From contig NZ_JAUSYD010000001.1 in NCBI RefSeq assembly GCF_030816615.1, positions 2,604,001-2,668,000 of the forward strand: DNA of 64,000 nt. Direction: 5' to 3'. Below are positions 18,973 to 28,285 of this stretch, piece after piece; position 1 is the first letter of the stretch; every line of letters begins with the position of its first letter. The stretch is from Streptomyces sp. B1I3. GTDB taxonomy: Bacteria; Actinomycetota; Actinomycetes; Streptomycetales; Streptomycetaceae. Below the pieces are notes generated by a model. That model ran no database searches. It worked only from the letters and a program-made list of their open reading frames with translations, and was not told the DNA's origin. Position numbers and translations under genes: made by a program.

Positions 18973-19884
18973 TCAGGCGTCCTGCTCCGTGAGGTCGAGG
19001 AACGCGTCGTCCAGGCTTGTCCCCAGGACGCGCAGGTGGCGGGCGGTGATGCGGTGGCGGGCCAGCAGGGAGATCACCGCGTCGGCGGTGTCGTCGCCAC
19101 CGTGGACGACGACCCGGCCGTCGGACTCCCCGACCGAGACGGACACGGCCCCGGGGAGCCCGGTGAGTTCACCGGCGTCCGGCAGGGGCTTCGACGGAGT
19201 GAAGGAGATGACGGTGGAACCGGCCGCCCGGCCGGTCAGCCCCGCAGGGGTGTCGAGGGCGACGACCCGGCCCTTGTCGATCACCGCCACCCGGTCGCAG
19301 AGCCGCTGGGCCTCCTCCATGAAGTGGGTGTCCAGCAGGACCGTCACCCCGCTGTCGCGGATCTCCTCGATGAGCCCCCAGGTGTCCCGGCGGGCACGGG
19401 GGTCGAGGCCGGTGGTCAGCTCGTCGAGGACCACCACGCGGGGACTGCCGATGAGCGCGAGCGCGATGGACAGCCGTTGCTTCTGGCCGCCCGAGAGCTT
19501 GGCGAAGCGACGGGTGAGGTGGGTGTCCAGCCCGAGCCGTTCGGCGAGCGGCCGCCAGTCGGCGGGCCGCGGGTAGAAGGCGCTGTAGAGCTCCAGCGCC
19601 TCCCGCACCGTCAGCTTGGGCTGCAGTTCGCTCTCCTGCAGCTGGGCGCCGAGCAGGAGTGTCACCCGGTCACGGTCGGCGACGGGGTCGAGCCCGGCGA
19701 CCCGGACCGTGCCCGCGTCGGGGATCCGCAGGCCTTCGACGCATTCGACGGTGGTGGTCTTGCCCGCGCCGTTGGGCCCGAGGATCCCGAAGATCTCCCC
19801 CTCCTGCACGCGGAAGCCGACTCCGTCGACGACCGTGCGCCCCCCGTAGGCCTTGCGTACCCCGTCCACTTCGATGATCGGCAT
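18973..19884 (-). CDS. ABC-2 type transporter ATP-binding protein (DrrA-like)
   Basis: A cytoplasmic ATPase of 303 residues of the daunorubicin-resistance type, which normally powers an ABC-2 permease exporting drugs or lipids. Walker A is GPNGAGKTTT, the signature is LSGGQKQRL, Walker B is VVVLDELTTGLDP and the H-loop is LLDTHFMEEA. The DrrA-like C-terminal extension ends at LDDAFLDLT. All motifs are intact, but the permease that follows is truncated (18664-18971), so the transporter cannot work unless it uses another permease. The start at 19884 (MPIIEVDGVRKAYGG) is chosen as typical for the family; ATG 19896 is also possible. Confidence 0.92.
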   Translation of the reverse strand: MPIIEVDGVRKAYGGRTVVDGVGFRVQEGEIFGILGPNGAGKTTTVECVEGLRIPDAGTVRVAGLDPVADRDRVTLLLGAQLQESELQPKLTVREALELYSAFYPRPADWRPLAERLGLDTHLTRRFAKLSGGQKQRLSIALALIGSPRVVVLDELTTGLDPRARRDTWGLIEEIRDSGVTVLLDTHFMEEAQRLCDRVAVIDKGRVVALDTPAGLTGRAAGSTVISFTPSKPLPDAGELTGLPGAVSVSVGESDGRVVVHGGDDTADAVISLLARHRITARHLRVLGTSLDDAFLDLTEQDA

Positions 19885-20037
19885 GCCCGCAAGCATTCCG
19901 CCGGGCGACGGCTGGCGGCATCCGCCGATCCGCTCGAAACGGCATCGGCCGATCGGCTGATGCGGCCGTACGACCCGCACCCGGTGACCGGAAAACCACA
20001 TGAGCGATGACAGTGGTGAACCTTAGGCTCGCTCCTG

Positions 20038-21876
20038 ATGCCCGAAAAACCTGCAGAGCCCACGGACCGGTCCGCCGTGCGCTCCCTCCTGCGTCTGTGG
20101 CCCTATGTCCGACCCGTCAGGACGCGCTGGTTCTGCGCCGCGTTCGTGGCGGTCCTGGCGTCGTGTCTCGCCCTGGTGATCCCCCTCGTCCTGAAGTGGA
20201 TGGTGGACGGCCCCGTCGCGGACCGTGATCCGGGCGGGGTGTGGCTCGGGGCGTTCTACCTGCTGCTCCTCGGGATCGCCGAGGCCGGGCTGTTCGGTCT
20301 CCGGCGCTGGCTGGTCGCACGGCCGCTGGCAGGGGTCGAGGCCGCGCTGCGCGCGGACCTCTACCGGCATCTGCAGCGGCTTCCCGTGGCGTTCCACGAC
20401 CGCTGGCCCTCGGGGCAACTGCTTTCTCGCGGGACCACCGACCTGATGCTGCTGCGCATGTTCCTGGCCTTCCCGCTGACCTTCCTGCTGGTCAACGCCA
20501 CGACCCTCCTGGTCGGTTTCGTCATCCTGTTCGCCCAGGAGTGGTCGCTCGGGCTGGTGCTGCTGGCACCGGCGGTTCCGTTGGTGATCCTCTGCTCCGT
20601 CTTCGAGACGAAGTACTCCCTGGTGGCGCGGAAGGCGCAGGACCAGGTCGGCGACCTGACGACCGTCGTCGAGGAGAGCGTGCTGGGCATCCGCATCGTC
20701 AAGGGGTTCGGCCGGCACCGCAGCCAGGCGCAGGCCTTCCGCGCGCTCGCACAGCGCCTGCGTGGCACGGAACTGGGCAAGGCCCGTCTCCTGGCGGGGA
20801 TCTGGGCCCTCATCACCGCCATCCCCGAGCTGGCGATCGGCGCCGCACTGGTGCTCGGCACGATCGAGGTGGCCGACGGCGGTCTGTCGGCGGGGACGCT
20901 CGTCGCCTTCCTGTCGACGGCGCTGGCGCTGCGCTGGCCGGTCGAGTCGATCGGCTTCCTGCTGGCGATGAGCCAGGAGTCCGCGACGGCCGCCGACCGC
21001 TATTTCGAGGTCATGGACGTGGCGGAGGAGGCCGTGGAGAGCGCCGGCGTCACGGCCGGTAAGGCGGATCCCGGAATTGTCTTCGAAGGGGTGGAGTTCC
21101 GCTACCCGGACGCCGCACCCGGCTCCCGGCCCGTGCTCGCCGGGATCGATCTGCGGGTCCGCCCCGGGGAGACGATGGCCCTGGTGGGGGCCACGGGCTC
21201 GGGCAAGACGACGCTGACCGCGCTCGTCCCCCGGCTGCACGAGATCACCGGGGGCCGGATCCTGCTGGACGGCGAGGACATCGCGGGCATGGAGCGGTCC
21301 CGGCTGCGGGAGCTGGTGTCCGTGGCCTTCGAGGAGCCGACCCTCTTCTCGGCGACCGTCGGGGAGAACGTGCTGATGGGCGCGGAGGGCGCGGGTGAGG
21401 AGGCGCTGCGCCGCGCCCTGTCGGTCGCGCAGGCCGACTTCGTGTACGACCTTCCGCAGGGCGTCGACACCCAGGTGGGCGAGCAGGGACTGAGCCTGTC
21501 CGGCGGCCAGCGCCAGCGCCTGGCGCTGGCCCGGGCCGTCGTCGGCGAGCCCCGCTTCCTGGTGCTCGACGACCCGCTCTCCGCGCTGGACGTGCACACG
21601 GAGGCACTGGTCGAGGCGGCCCTGCGGCGCGTCCTGGAGCGGACGACGGCCGTGGTCGTCGCCCACCGGCCGTCCACCGTGATGCTGGCCGATCGGGTGG
21701 CACTGCTGTCCGGGGGCCGGATCAGCGCGGTCGGCACCCATCAGGAACTCCTGCGCGGCAACGCCGAATACGCCTGGCTGATGTCGGGCGCCGAGGGCAC
21801 CGGGGACGCGGGGAGCCCGGTGGACGCCGGGGCCCGCGCCGGTGCACCCACTGCCGAGGAGGGCAGCATCCGATGA
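20038..21876 (+). CDS. Heterodimeric ABC exporter, degenerate-site subunit
   Basis: A half-transporter of 612 residues: six transmembrane helices (about 25-310) followed by an ATPase domain. Walker A is GATGSGKTTL and the signature is canonical (LSGGQRQRLALARA), but Walker B reads FLVLDDPLSALD, with Asp replacing the catalytic Glu. This is the non-catalytic nucleotide site of heterodimeric exporters of the TM287/288, LmrCD or BmrCD kind. The partner gene starts with an ATGA overlap (21873-21876), so the two are made together. The start ATG at 20038 has no good ribosome site; TAGGCT 8 bases upstream could be a -10 element, giving a leaderless or near-leaderless transcript. Substrate unknown; multidrug or lipid export is typical. 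Confidence 0.92.
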   Translation: MPEKPAEPTDRSAVRSLLRLWPYVRPVRTRWFCAAFVAVLASCLALVIPLVLKWMVDGPVADRDPGGVWLGAFYLLLLGIAEAGLFGLRRWLVARPLAGVEAALRADLYRHLQRLPVAFHDRWPSGQLLSRGTTDLMLLRMFLAFPLTFLLVNATTLLVGFVILFAQEWSLGLVLLAPAVPLVILCSVFETKYSLVARKAQDQVGDLTTVVEESVLGIRIVKGFGRHRSQAQAFRALAQRLRGTELGKARLLAGIWALITAIPELAIGAALVLGTIEVADGGLSAGTLVAFLSTALALRWPVESIGFLLAMSQESATAADRYFEVMDVAEEAVESAGVTAGKADPGIVFEGVEFRYPDAAPGSRPVLAGIDLRVRPGETMALVGATGSGKTTLTALVPRLHEITGGRILLDGEDIAGMERSRLRELVSVAFEEPTLFSATVGENVLMGAEGAGEEALRRALSVAQADFVYDLPQGVDTQVGEQGLSLSGGQRQRLALARAVVGEPRFLVLDDPLSALDVHTEALVEAALRRVLERTTAVVVAHRPSTVMLADRVALLSGGRISAVGTHQELLRGNAEYAWLMSGAEGTGDAGSPVDAGARAGAPTAEEGSIR

Positions 21877-23741
21877 CCGGTACCACCACCGAGGGGCGGG
21901 CCACCGCCGACGAGGACCTGCCGGGAGAGGCGTCCGGACCGCCGCCCGCGGGGGACGTGTTCGACCAGGACGCCCTGCCCGCACCCCGCGGTGCGACCTG
22001 GGCACTGCTGGCCTCGCTGCTGGGTCCGTTGCGGGCCCGGGTGGTCGTGGCCGCCGTCCTCCTCGTGATCCAGCAGGCCGCTGTGCAGGCGGGCCCGCTG
22101 CTCGTCGCGTACGCCATCGACAGCGGCGTCCCGGCGTTCCGGGACCACGACTACGGGCCGCTGATCGCCGTGGGCGCCGGGTACGCCGTGTGCTCGGTCG
22201 CCGCAGGGCTGATGCAGTACGCGTTCATCCGGGCCGCCGCGCGGATCAACCAGGACGTGCTGCTCGATCTGCGCGGCCGGATCTTCGGCCATGCGCAGGC
22301 GCTGAGCGTGGACTTCCACGAGCGCTACACCTCGGGCCGGCTCATCTCACGCTCGACCACGGACGTGGAGTCGTTGCGCGAGCTGCTGAGCGAGGGGCTG
22401 CAGGAGCTCATCGGCGTGGTGCTGTCGTTCGTGTCGATCTGCCTCATGCTGCTGTGGCTGGATCTCGGCATCGGCGCGATCGCCGTCGCGTCGTTCGCCC
22501 CTCTGTACCTGCTGGTGCGCGCCTACCGGCGCCGGGCGTCCAAGGCGTACTCGGCACGCTCCTCGGCGATCGCCGCGGTCATCGTGAAGTTCGCGGAGAC
22601 GATGAACGGGATCCGTCCCGTGCAGGCCTTCCGGAGGGAGGGCGTCAACGACGCGGACTTCGCGGTGCTCAACCGCCGTCACGAGCGCAGGAACGGCGAC
22701 GCGCTGCTGGAGATGGCGCGTTACGTGGTCGGCTCACGGCTCGTCGCCAACACCGCGGTGGCCGCGATGGTCCTGTGGGGCGCCTACCGGGTGGCGTCGG
22801 GGACGCTGGCGCTCGGGGTGCTGGCCGCGGCGGTGCTGTATCTGCGGCGGCTGTACGACCCGATCGACCGGCTCGCGATGTTTCTCAACTCCTACCAGTC
22901 CGCGGCCGCTTCGCTGGAGAAGATCGCGGGTCTGCTGGCGCAGGCACCGGCGGTTCCCGAGCCGGCCGCGCCGAAGGAACTGCCGGCCCGGGCAGGTGAA
23001 CAGCCGGGCCGGCAGGTCGTCTTCGACGGGGTGCGGTTCGCGTACCGGACGGGGGGCGAGGTGCTGCCCCGCTTCGCCCTGACGATCCCGGCGGGCCAGA
23101 CCGTCGCCCTGGTCGGCTCGACGGGCGCGGGGAAGTCGACGCTCGCCAAGCTGCTGGCGCGTTTCTACGACCCGACCGAGGGCCGGGTCCTGCTGGACGG
23201 CACGGATCTGCGCGACCTGGCGACGGCGGAGCTGCGCCGGGGCGTGGTGATGGTGACCCAGGAGGCGTTCCTGTTCTCCGGCACGATCGCCGAGAACATC
23301 GCGATCGGCCGCCCGGAGGCGACGCCCGAGGAGATCGAGCACGCGGCCAAGGCCATCGGCGCCCATGACTTCATCAGCGGCCTGCCCGACGGGTACGACA
23401 CCGACGTCCGCAAGCGCGGCGGCCGGATCTCCGCGGGTCAGCGCCAACTGGTGGCCTTCGCCCGGGCGCTGCTCGCGGATCCGGCGGTACTGATCCTCGA
23501 CGAGGCCACGAGCTCGCTGGACGTCCCGGGCGAGCGGGCGGTGCAGCGGGCGATGGACACCGTGCTGCACGGCCGGACGGCGGTGGTGATCGCACACCGG
23601 CTGTCCACCGTGGAGATCGCGGACCGCGTGCTGGTGATGGAGCAGGGCCGGATCATCGAGGACGGTTCCCCGGCCGAGCTCGTCGCCGGTACGGGCACGT
23701 TCGCCGGGCTGCACCGCGCCTGGCGGGAGAGCCTGGCCTGA
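21873..23741 (+). CDS. Heterodimeric ABC exporter, catalytic subunit
   Basis: The second half-transporter, 622 residues, with six transmembrane helices and an ATPase domain. Walker A is GSTGAGKSTL and Walker B is VLILDEATSSLD with the catalytic Glu, while the signature is altered (RISAGQRQLVAFARA). This complements the partner exactly: the active site uses this protein's Walker B Glu with the partner's LSGGQ, and the inactive site uses the partner's Asp with this ISAGQ. The start overlaps the upstream stop as ATGA. The pair is divergent from the DrrA-like ATPase gene. Confidence 0.93.
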   Translation: MTGTTTEGRATADEDLPGEASGPPPAGDVFDQDALPAPRGATWALLASLLGPLRARVVVAAVLLVIQQAAVQAGPLLVAYAIDSGVPAFRDHDYGPLIAVGAGYAVCSVAAGLMQYAFIRAAARINQDVLLDLRGRIFGHAQALSVDFHERYTSGRLISRSTTDVESLRELLSEGLQELIGVVLSFVSICLMLLWLDLGIGAIAVASFAPLYLLVRAYRRRASKAYSARSSAIAAVIVKFAETMNGIRPVQAFRREGVNDADFAVLNRRHERRNGDALLEMARYVVGSRLVANTAVAAMVLWGAYRVASGTLALGVLAAAVLYLRRLYDPIDRLAMFLNSYQSAAASLEKIAGLLAQAPAVPEPAAPKELPARAGEQPGRQVVFDGVRFAYRTGGEVLPRFALTIPAGQTVALVGSTGAGKSTLAKLLARFYDPTEGRVLLDGTDLRDLATAELRRGVVMVTQEAFLFSGTIAENIAIGRPEATPEEIEHAAKAIGAHDFISGLPDGYDTDVRKRGGRISAGQRQLVAFARALLADPAVLILDEATSSLDVPGERAVQRAMDTVLHGRTAVVIAHRLSTVEIADRVLVMEQGRIIEDGSPAELVAGTGTFAGLHRAWRESLA

Positions 23742-24124
23742 CGCGGTACCGGCGAGTAGAAAGCCGCGCGCCGGGCGACGGCGCGGAACCGGCCACTGTT
23801 CCGCGCCGTCTCACCAGGTGGCCATCGTCCACTTGTCGCCCGGCCGTTCGAACATCGCATATTCGAACGCAATCTCAACGCACCCTGCGCGTTCAGGCCG
23901 CACGTCACTCCGGAGTCTCCCTTACGCCACAGAGGTGACACAGGAGGAAACGTCCGCTTAACGAACATGACCATTCCGGCAACGGACGAATTTTGGCCAA
24001 TGTGTTGACGCGGTCCTGACACGCGGCGCCTTCTGCTGACACTCTTCCCCCGTTCCGCGCACCGCCTGCTCTGCCCGGCCGGCTCACCCGGCGGGTCGGG
24101 ACCCCCCTCGCAGAAGGAGTCCGC
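23742..24124. promoter_or_regulatory. Intergenic region upstream of the M4 peptidase
   Basis: About 380 bp without a gene. An inverted repeat, CGTTCGAA (23845-23852) and TTCGAACG (23862-23869) spaced by 9 bp, may be an operator. TTGACG at 24005-24010 could be a -35 element, but no clear -10 partner is seen. Confidence 0.5.
23845..23869. promoter_or_regulatory. Inverted repeat CGTTCGAA-N9-TTCGAACG
   Basis: Two perfect 8-bp arms spaced by 9 bp, 255 bp upstream of the metallopeptidase start and about 105 bp after the exporter stop. It is suited to a dimeric regulator; none is assigned. Confidence 0.5.
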
Positions 24125-26167
24125 GTGAGATCCACGCCCAGCCGTCGTGCCACCGCGACCGGCGCTCTGATAGCCGCAGCAGCCCTCCTCACCGTCGGAG
24201 TCCAGAGCGGTGCCACCGCCGCCCCGGCCGACAACGCCAGTGCCGCCCCCGCCGCCGCCGTCAAGGGCGCCGACCCGGGCGCGCTCCCCGCGAAGCTCTC
24301 CCCCGCCCAGCGGGCCGAACTGCTCCGCGAGGCCAACTCCACCAAGGCGGCCACCGCCAAGGAGCTCGGCCTCGGTTCCACGGAGAAGCTCGTCGTCCGC
24401 GATGTCGTCAAGGACGTCGACGGCACCACGCACACACGCTACGAGCGCACCCTCGACGGCCTCCCGGTCCTCGGCGGCGACCTGGTCGTGGCCGAGTCGA
24501 AGGCCGGAGCGACCGAAGGCGTCACCAAGGCGTCCAAGGCGACCGGAGCGCAGCTGAAGGCGGTCGGCACCACCGCGGACGTCGCACCGGCCACCGCCGA
24601 GAAGCAGGCGCTCACCGCGGCCCGGGCCGACGGCTCGAAGAGCGCCGAGGCGAGCAAGGCCCCGCGCAAGGTCGTCTGGGCGGCGAACGGCACCCCGCAG
24701 CTGGCGTACGAGACCGTGGTCGGCGGGCTGCAGCACGACGGCACCCCGAACGAGCTGCACGTCATCACCGACGCCTCGTCCGGCGCCAAGCTGTACGAGT
24801 GGCAGGCCATCGAGACCGGCACCGGCAACACCCAGTACAGCGGCCAGGTCACGCTGGGCACCTCCGGGTCCTCGGGCTCGTACAACCTGACCGACGCCGC
24901 GCGCGGCAGCCACAAGACGTACAACCTGAACCGCGGCACCTCGGGCACCGGGACGCTGTTCTCCGGCGCGGACGACATCTGGGGCAACGGCAGCGCGTCG
25001 AACACCGAGACGGCCGCCGCCGACGCGCACTACGGGGCCGCGGAGACCTGGGACTTCTACAAGAACGTCATGGGCCGCACCGGCATCAAGGGCAACGGCG
25101 TCGGCGCGTACTCCCGCGTCCACTACGGCAACAGCTACGTCAACGCCTTCTGGTCCGACAGCTGCTTCTGCATGACCTACGGCGACGGCAGCGGCAACCT
25201 CGCGCCCCTGACCTCGCTGGACGTGGCGGCCCACGAGATGACGCACGGCGTCACCTCCAACACCGCCGGTCTCAACTACAGCGGCGAGTCCGGTGGCCTC
25301 AACGAGGCCACCTCGGACATCTTCGCGGCGGGCGTGGAGTTCTACTCCAACACCGCCACGGACCCGGGCGACTACCTCGTCGGCGAGAAGATCGACATCA
25401 ACGGTGACGGCACGCCGCTGCGTTACATGGACAAGCCGAGCAAGGACGGCGCGTCCAAGGACTCCTGGTACTCGGGCCTCGGCTCGGTCGACGTCCACTA
25501 CTCCTCGGGCCCGGCGAACCACTTCTTCTACCTGCTCTCCGAGGGCAGCGGTGCCAAGACCGTCAACGGGGTGTCCTACAACTCCCCGACGTCGGACGGC
25601 CTTCCGGTGACCGGCATCGGCCGGGACAAGGCGCTGCAGATCTGGTTCAAGGCGCTCACCACGAAGTTCACCTCCACCACGAACTACGCCGCGGCCCGCA
25701 CCGGCACGCTGGCCGTTGCCGGTGAGCTGTACGGCACCACGAGCGCCGAGTACACCGCGGTCGCCAACGCCTGGGCCGGCATCGCCGTGGGCTCACGCCC
25801 CGGTGGCGGCACCGACCCGGGTGGCACGGTCTTCCAGAACACGACCGTCAAGGCACTCGCCGACCTGAGCACCACCAACATCCCGGTCGTCGTCAGCGGC
25901 GTCACCGGCAACGCGCCCAGCAACCTCTCGGTGGCGGTCAACATCACGCACACCTACCGCGGTGACCTCGTCCTCGACCTGGTCGCCCCGGACGGGACGG
26001 CGTACCGCCTGAAGAACTCCTCGTCGAGCGACTCCGCGGACAACGTGGTGGCGACCTACACGGTCAACGCCTCCTCCGAGGTGGCCAACGGCACCTGGAA
26101 CCTCAGGGTCCAGGACGCCTACTCCGGCGACACCGGCACCTTCAACAGCGTGAAGCTGACCTTCTGA
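24125..26167 (+). CDS. Secreted M4 (thermolysin-family) zinc metallopeptidase with P-domain
   Basis: An extracellular neutral protease of 680 residues. The signal peptide occupies about 1-33. An FTP/PepSY-type propeptide (about 45-225) acts as folding chaperone and inhibitor. The catalytic domain holds HEMTH at 370-374 with Glu394 (GGLNEATSD) as third zinc ligand, and the active-site His lies in VHYSSGPANHFF. The C-terminal ~115 residues form a proprotein-convertase P-domain (NLSVAVNITHTYRGDLVLDL; GTWNLRVQDAYSGDTGTFNS). The layout matches S. griseus metalloendopeptidase II (griselysin) types. The start is GTG at 24125, eight bases after AAGGAG. It is monocistronic with a terminator at 26228-26263. 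Such proteases are produced in late growth. Confidence 0.94.
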   Translation: MRSTPSRRATATGALIAAAALLTVGVQSGATAAPADNASAAPAAAVKGADPGALPAKLSPAQRAELLREANSTKAATAKELGLGSTEKLVVRDVVKDVDGTTHTRYERTLDGLPVLGGDLVVAESKAGATEGVTKASKATGAQLKAVGTTADVAPATAEKQALTAARADGSKSAEASKAPRKVVWAANGTPQLAYETVVGGLQHDGTPNELHVITDASSGAKLYEWQAIETGTGNTQYSGQVTLGTSGSSGSYNLTDAARGSHKTYNLNRGTSGTGTLFSGADDIWGNGSASNTETAAADAHYGAAETWDFYKNVMGRTGIKGNGVGAYSRVHYGNSYVNAFWSDSCFCMTYGDGSGNLAPLTSLDVAAHEMTHGVTSNTAGLNYSGESGGLNEATSDIFAAGVEFYSNTATDPGDYLVGEKIDINGDGTPLRYMDKPSKDGASKDSWYSGLGSVDVHYSSGPANHFFYLLSEGSGAKTVNGVSYNSPTSDGLPVTGIGRDKALQIWFKALTTKFTSTTNYAAARTGTLAVAGELYGTTSAEYTAVANAWAGIAVGSRPGGGTDPGGTVFQNTTVKALADLSTTNIPVVVSGVTGNAPSNLSVAVNITHTYRGDLVLDLVAPDGTAYRLKNSSSSDSADNVVATYTVNASSEVANGTWNLRVQDAYSGDTGTFNSVKLTF

Positions 26168-26227
26168 TCGCCTGCCCCGCAGGCTGAGCAGGCGGTGCGC
26201 AGGAACACCGGCTGCCCCGCAGGACCG

Positions 26228-26263
26228 AACGGCCCGGGAGAGGCACACCCCTCCCGGGCCGTT
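26228..26263. terminator. Bidirectional hairpin terminator
   Basis: AACGGCCCGGGAG (26228-26240) pairs perfectly with CTCCCGGGCCGTT (26251-26263), between the convergent M4 peptidase and PP2C genes. Confidence 0.85.
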
Positions 26264-26297
26264 CCCCCATGGCAAGGAGGACCGGTCGATCTCCGGC

Positions 26298-28088
26298 CTA
26301 GGACGGGATGTTCTGCTCGGCCCAGACGACCTTGCCGGTCGCCGTGCGGCACGAACCCCACCGGCGGCACAGCAGGTTGATGAGCTGCAGCCCCCGGCCG
26401 CCCTCGTCGCTCACGTCGGCGTGCTGGATCTGCGGCAGGTCGGGCCCGGTGTCCGCGACCTCGACCAGCAGCCGCTCGTCACGCAGCAGCCGTAGCCGGC
26501 CGGGGCCGCCGCCGTACCGCATGGCGTTGCCGACCAGCTCGCTGACGACCAGTTCGGTGACGTCGGCGATATCGGCCAGGCCCCACCGGGTGAGCTGCTC
26601 GGTGACCAGCCTGCGGGCGGTGGAGGCCGGGTTGCCCTCCTCCGGCAGGTCCCACACCCGCAGGCCGGCCTCGGCCGGCAGCTCGCTCCCCCCGGCCACC
26701 ACCAGCACCGCCTCGTCGAAGCGGCCTTCGGCCTGCCGCAGCAGGGTGAGGAGCCCTCCGTCGTCGAGGTCCGCCGGCACCATCGCGGCCACGGCCGCGC
26801 GCAGCCCTTCCAGCTGGACGTCCACGTCGTCGACGCGCGTCTTGACCAGGCCGTCGGTGTAGAGCACCAGCCGGCTGCCCGCCCGGGCGCGCAACCGCAG
26901 CGGGTCGTAGGGGATGACTCCCGCTCCCAGCGGCGCGCCGACCGGGACGTCGAGGAACCGGGTGGTGCCGTCGTCCTCCACCAGCAGCGGCGGCGGATGG
27001 CCCGCGCTCGCGATCGTGTAGCCGCCGTCCGCCGGGTCGTAGACCGCGCAGAGACAGGTGGCGACCTGGTCGTCCTCCAGGTCGCGGGTGGCCAGGTCCA
27101 GCCGGGCGAGCACCCGGTCCGGCGCGATGTCCAGCGTCATGAGGGTACGGGCCACGGTGCGCAGCCGTCCCATCGTCGCGGCGGCCGCCACCCCGTGGCC
27201 GGTGACGTCGCCGACGACCAGCGCCGTACGCCCGCCGGGCAGCGCCACCACGTCGTACCAGTCGCCGCCCACCCCGTGCGCGTCGGCGGCCGGCGCGTAG
27301 TGCGCGCGCACCCGCAGGCCGGGGGTGCGGGGGGTGGCGCGCGGGAGCAGGCTGCGCTGGAGGGAGAGGACGTGCTGGCGCTCGCGCCCGTAGAGGCGGG
27401 CGTTGTCCATGAAGACGGCTGCCATGGCGCCGAGCTGGACGGCCACGTCGGCGTCGGCCCGGTTGAAGGGCGGGCTGTCCCCGGCGCGTACGAAGTCGGC
27501 CGAGCCCAGCAGGACACCACGGGCGATCAGCGGTACGGCGAGGTAGCTGTGGACGCCCTGGCGCCGCATGGCCGCCGCGGCGCTGTCCGTCGGGGCGACG
27601 CGCCGGTAGTCCTCCTCGGTCATCCTGCTGACCAGTACGGACTCGCCGCGGCGCAGGCAGTGCGTGGTCAGCAGGGTCTCCCGGCGCTCCCGCCGGTCGA
27701 CGACCTCGCCGACCGGGGAGGGTTCCAGTCCGGAGAGCGCCTCGACGGCCCGCACCGCCATGGCCCGGGTGGCGGGTACGGCGCTCCCGGTGACGCGCTC
27801 GCCCTCCTCGCCGCGCAGCACGGATTCCAGCAGGTCGACGGCGGCGCCGTCCGCCAGCCTGGGCACGCTGTAGGCAGCCAGCTCCTGGGCCGTACGCTCC
27901 AGGTCCAGCGTCGTACCGATCCGGGTGCTCGCCGCGTGGAGCCAGCGCATCCGGGCGGCTGTGGTGAAGCGGTCGGCCCGCAGGGCGCCGGTGTTCTCCG
28001 GGCGGCGGATGTGCAGCAGCCGGGACGTGCCGCCCTGGGCGGCCAGCCGACGGGTCAGGCGTCTCGCTCGGCCTCCGCCGCCGTTCAC
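26298..28088 (-). CDS. SpoIIE-type PP2C phosphatase with GAF and RsbW-like ATPase domains
   Basis: A 596-residue multidomain regulator of partner-switching (anti-sigma/anti-anti-sigma) systems. The order is an N-terminal PAS/GAF-like sensor (about 60-230, containing VHSYLAVPLIARGVLLGSADF), a short coiled link (RERQHVLSLQRSLLPR), a PP2C/SpoIIE phosphatase with metal-binding Asp residues in VGGDWYDVVAL and LVVGDVTGHGVAAA, and a C-terminal HATPase domain (VSELVGNAMRYGGG; GRGLQLINLLCRRWG). Having a phosphatase and kinase-type ATPase in one chain is frequent in Streptomyces. The start is GTG at 28088, because GGAGGT lies six bases upstream; the frame opens at 28121. No STAS or sigma gene adjoins it. 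Confidence 0.92.
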   Translation of the reverse strand: MNGGGGRARRLTRRLAAQGGTSRLLHIRRPENTGALRADRFTTAARMRWLHAASTRIGTTLDLERTAQELAAYSVPRLADGAAVDLLESVLRGEEGERVTGSAVPATRAMAVRAVEALSGLEPSPVGEVVDRRERRETLLTTHCLRRGESVLVSRMTEEDYRRVAPTDSAAAAMRRQGVHSYLAVPLIARGVLLGSADFVRAGDSPPFNRADADVAVQLGAMAAVFMDNARLYGRERQHVLSLQRSLLPRATPRTPGLRVRAHYAPAADAHGVGGDWYDVVALPGGRTALVVGDVTGHGVAAAATMGRLRTVARTLMTLDIAPDRVLARLDLATRDLEDDQVATCLCAVYDPADGGYTIASAGHPPPLLVEDDGTTRFLDVPVGAPLGAGVIPYDPLRLRARAGSRLVLYTDGLVKTRVDDVDVQLEGLRAAVAAMVPADLDDGGLLTLLRQAEGRFDEAVLVVAGGSELPAEAGLRVWDLPEEGNPASTARRLVTEQLTRWGLADIADVTELVVSELVGNAMRYGGGPGRLRLLRDERLLVEVADTGPDLPQIQHADVSDEGGRGLQLINLLCRRWGSCRTATGKVVWAEQNIPS

Positions 28089-28285
28089 CGTGCTGACCTC
28101 CACTCGCGCCCGGGGACGCATCGCTGTCGCGCCGGTGGCCTACGAGCCACTGAGGCACCGGCAGTCATGGTAGCGAGATCACCGGCTAATCACCCCTGCC
28201 GTATCCGCCGTGATTGCGGGTGGGGCGGAAGCGGGGACGGTTGTGGGCCCGTCGCCGCGGCCGGCGACGGGCCCACGCGCGGACG

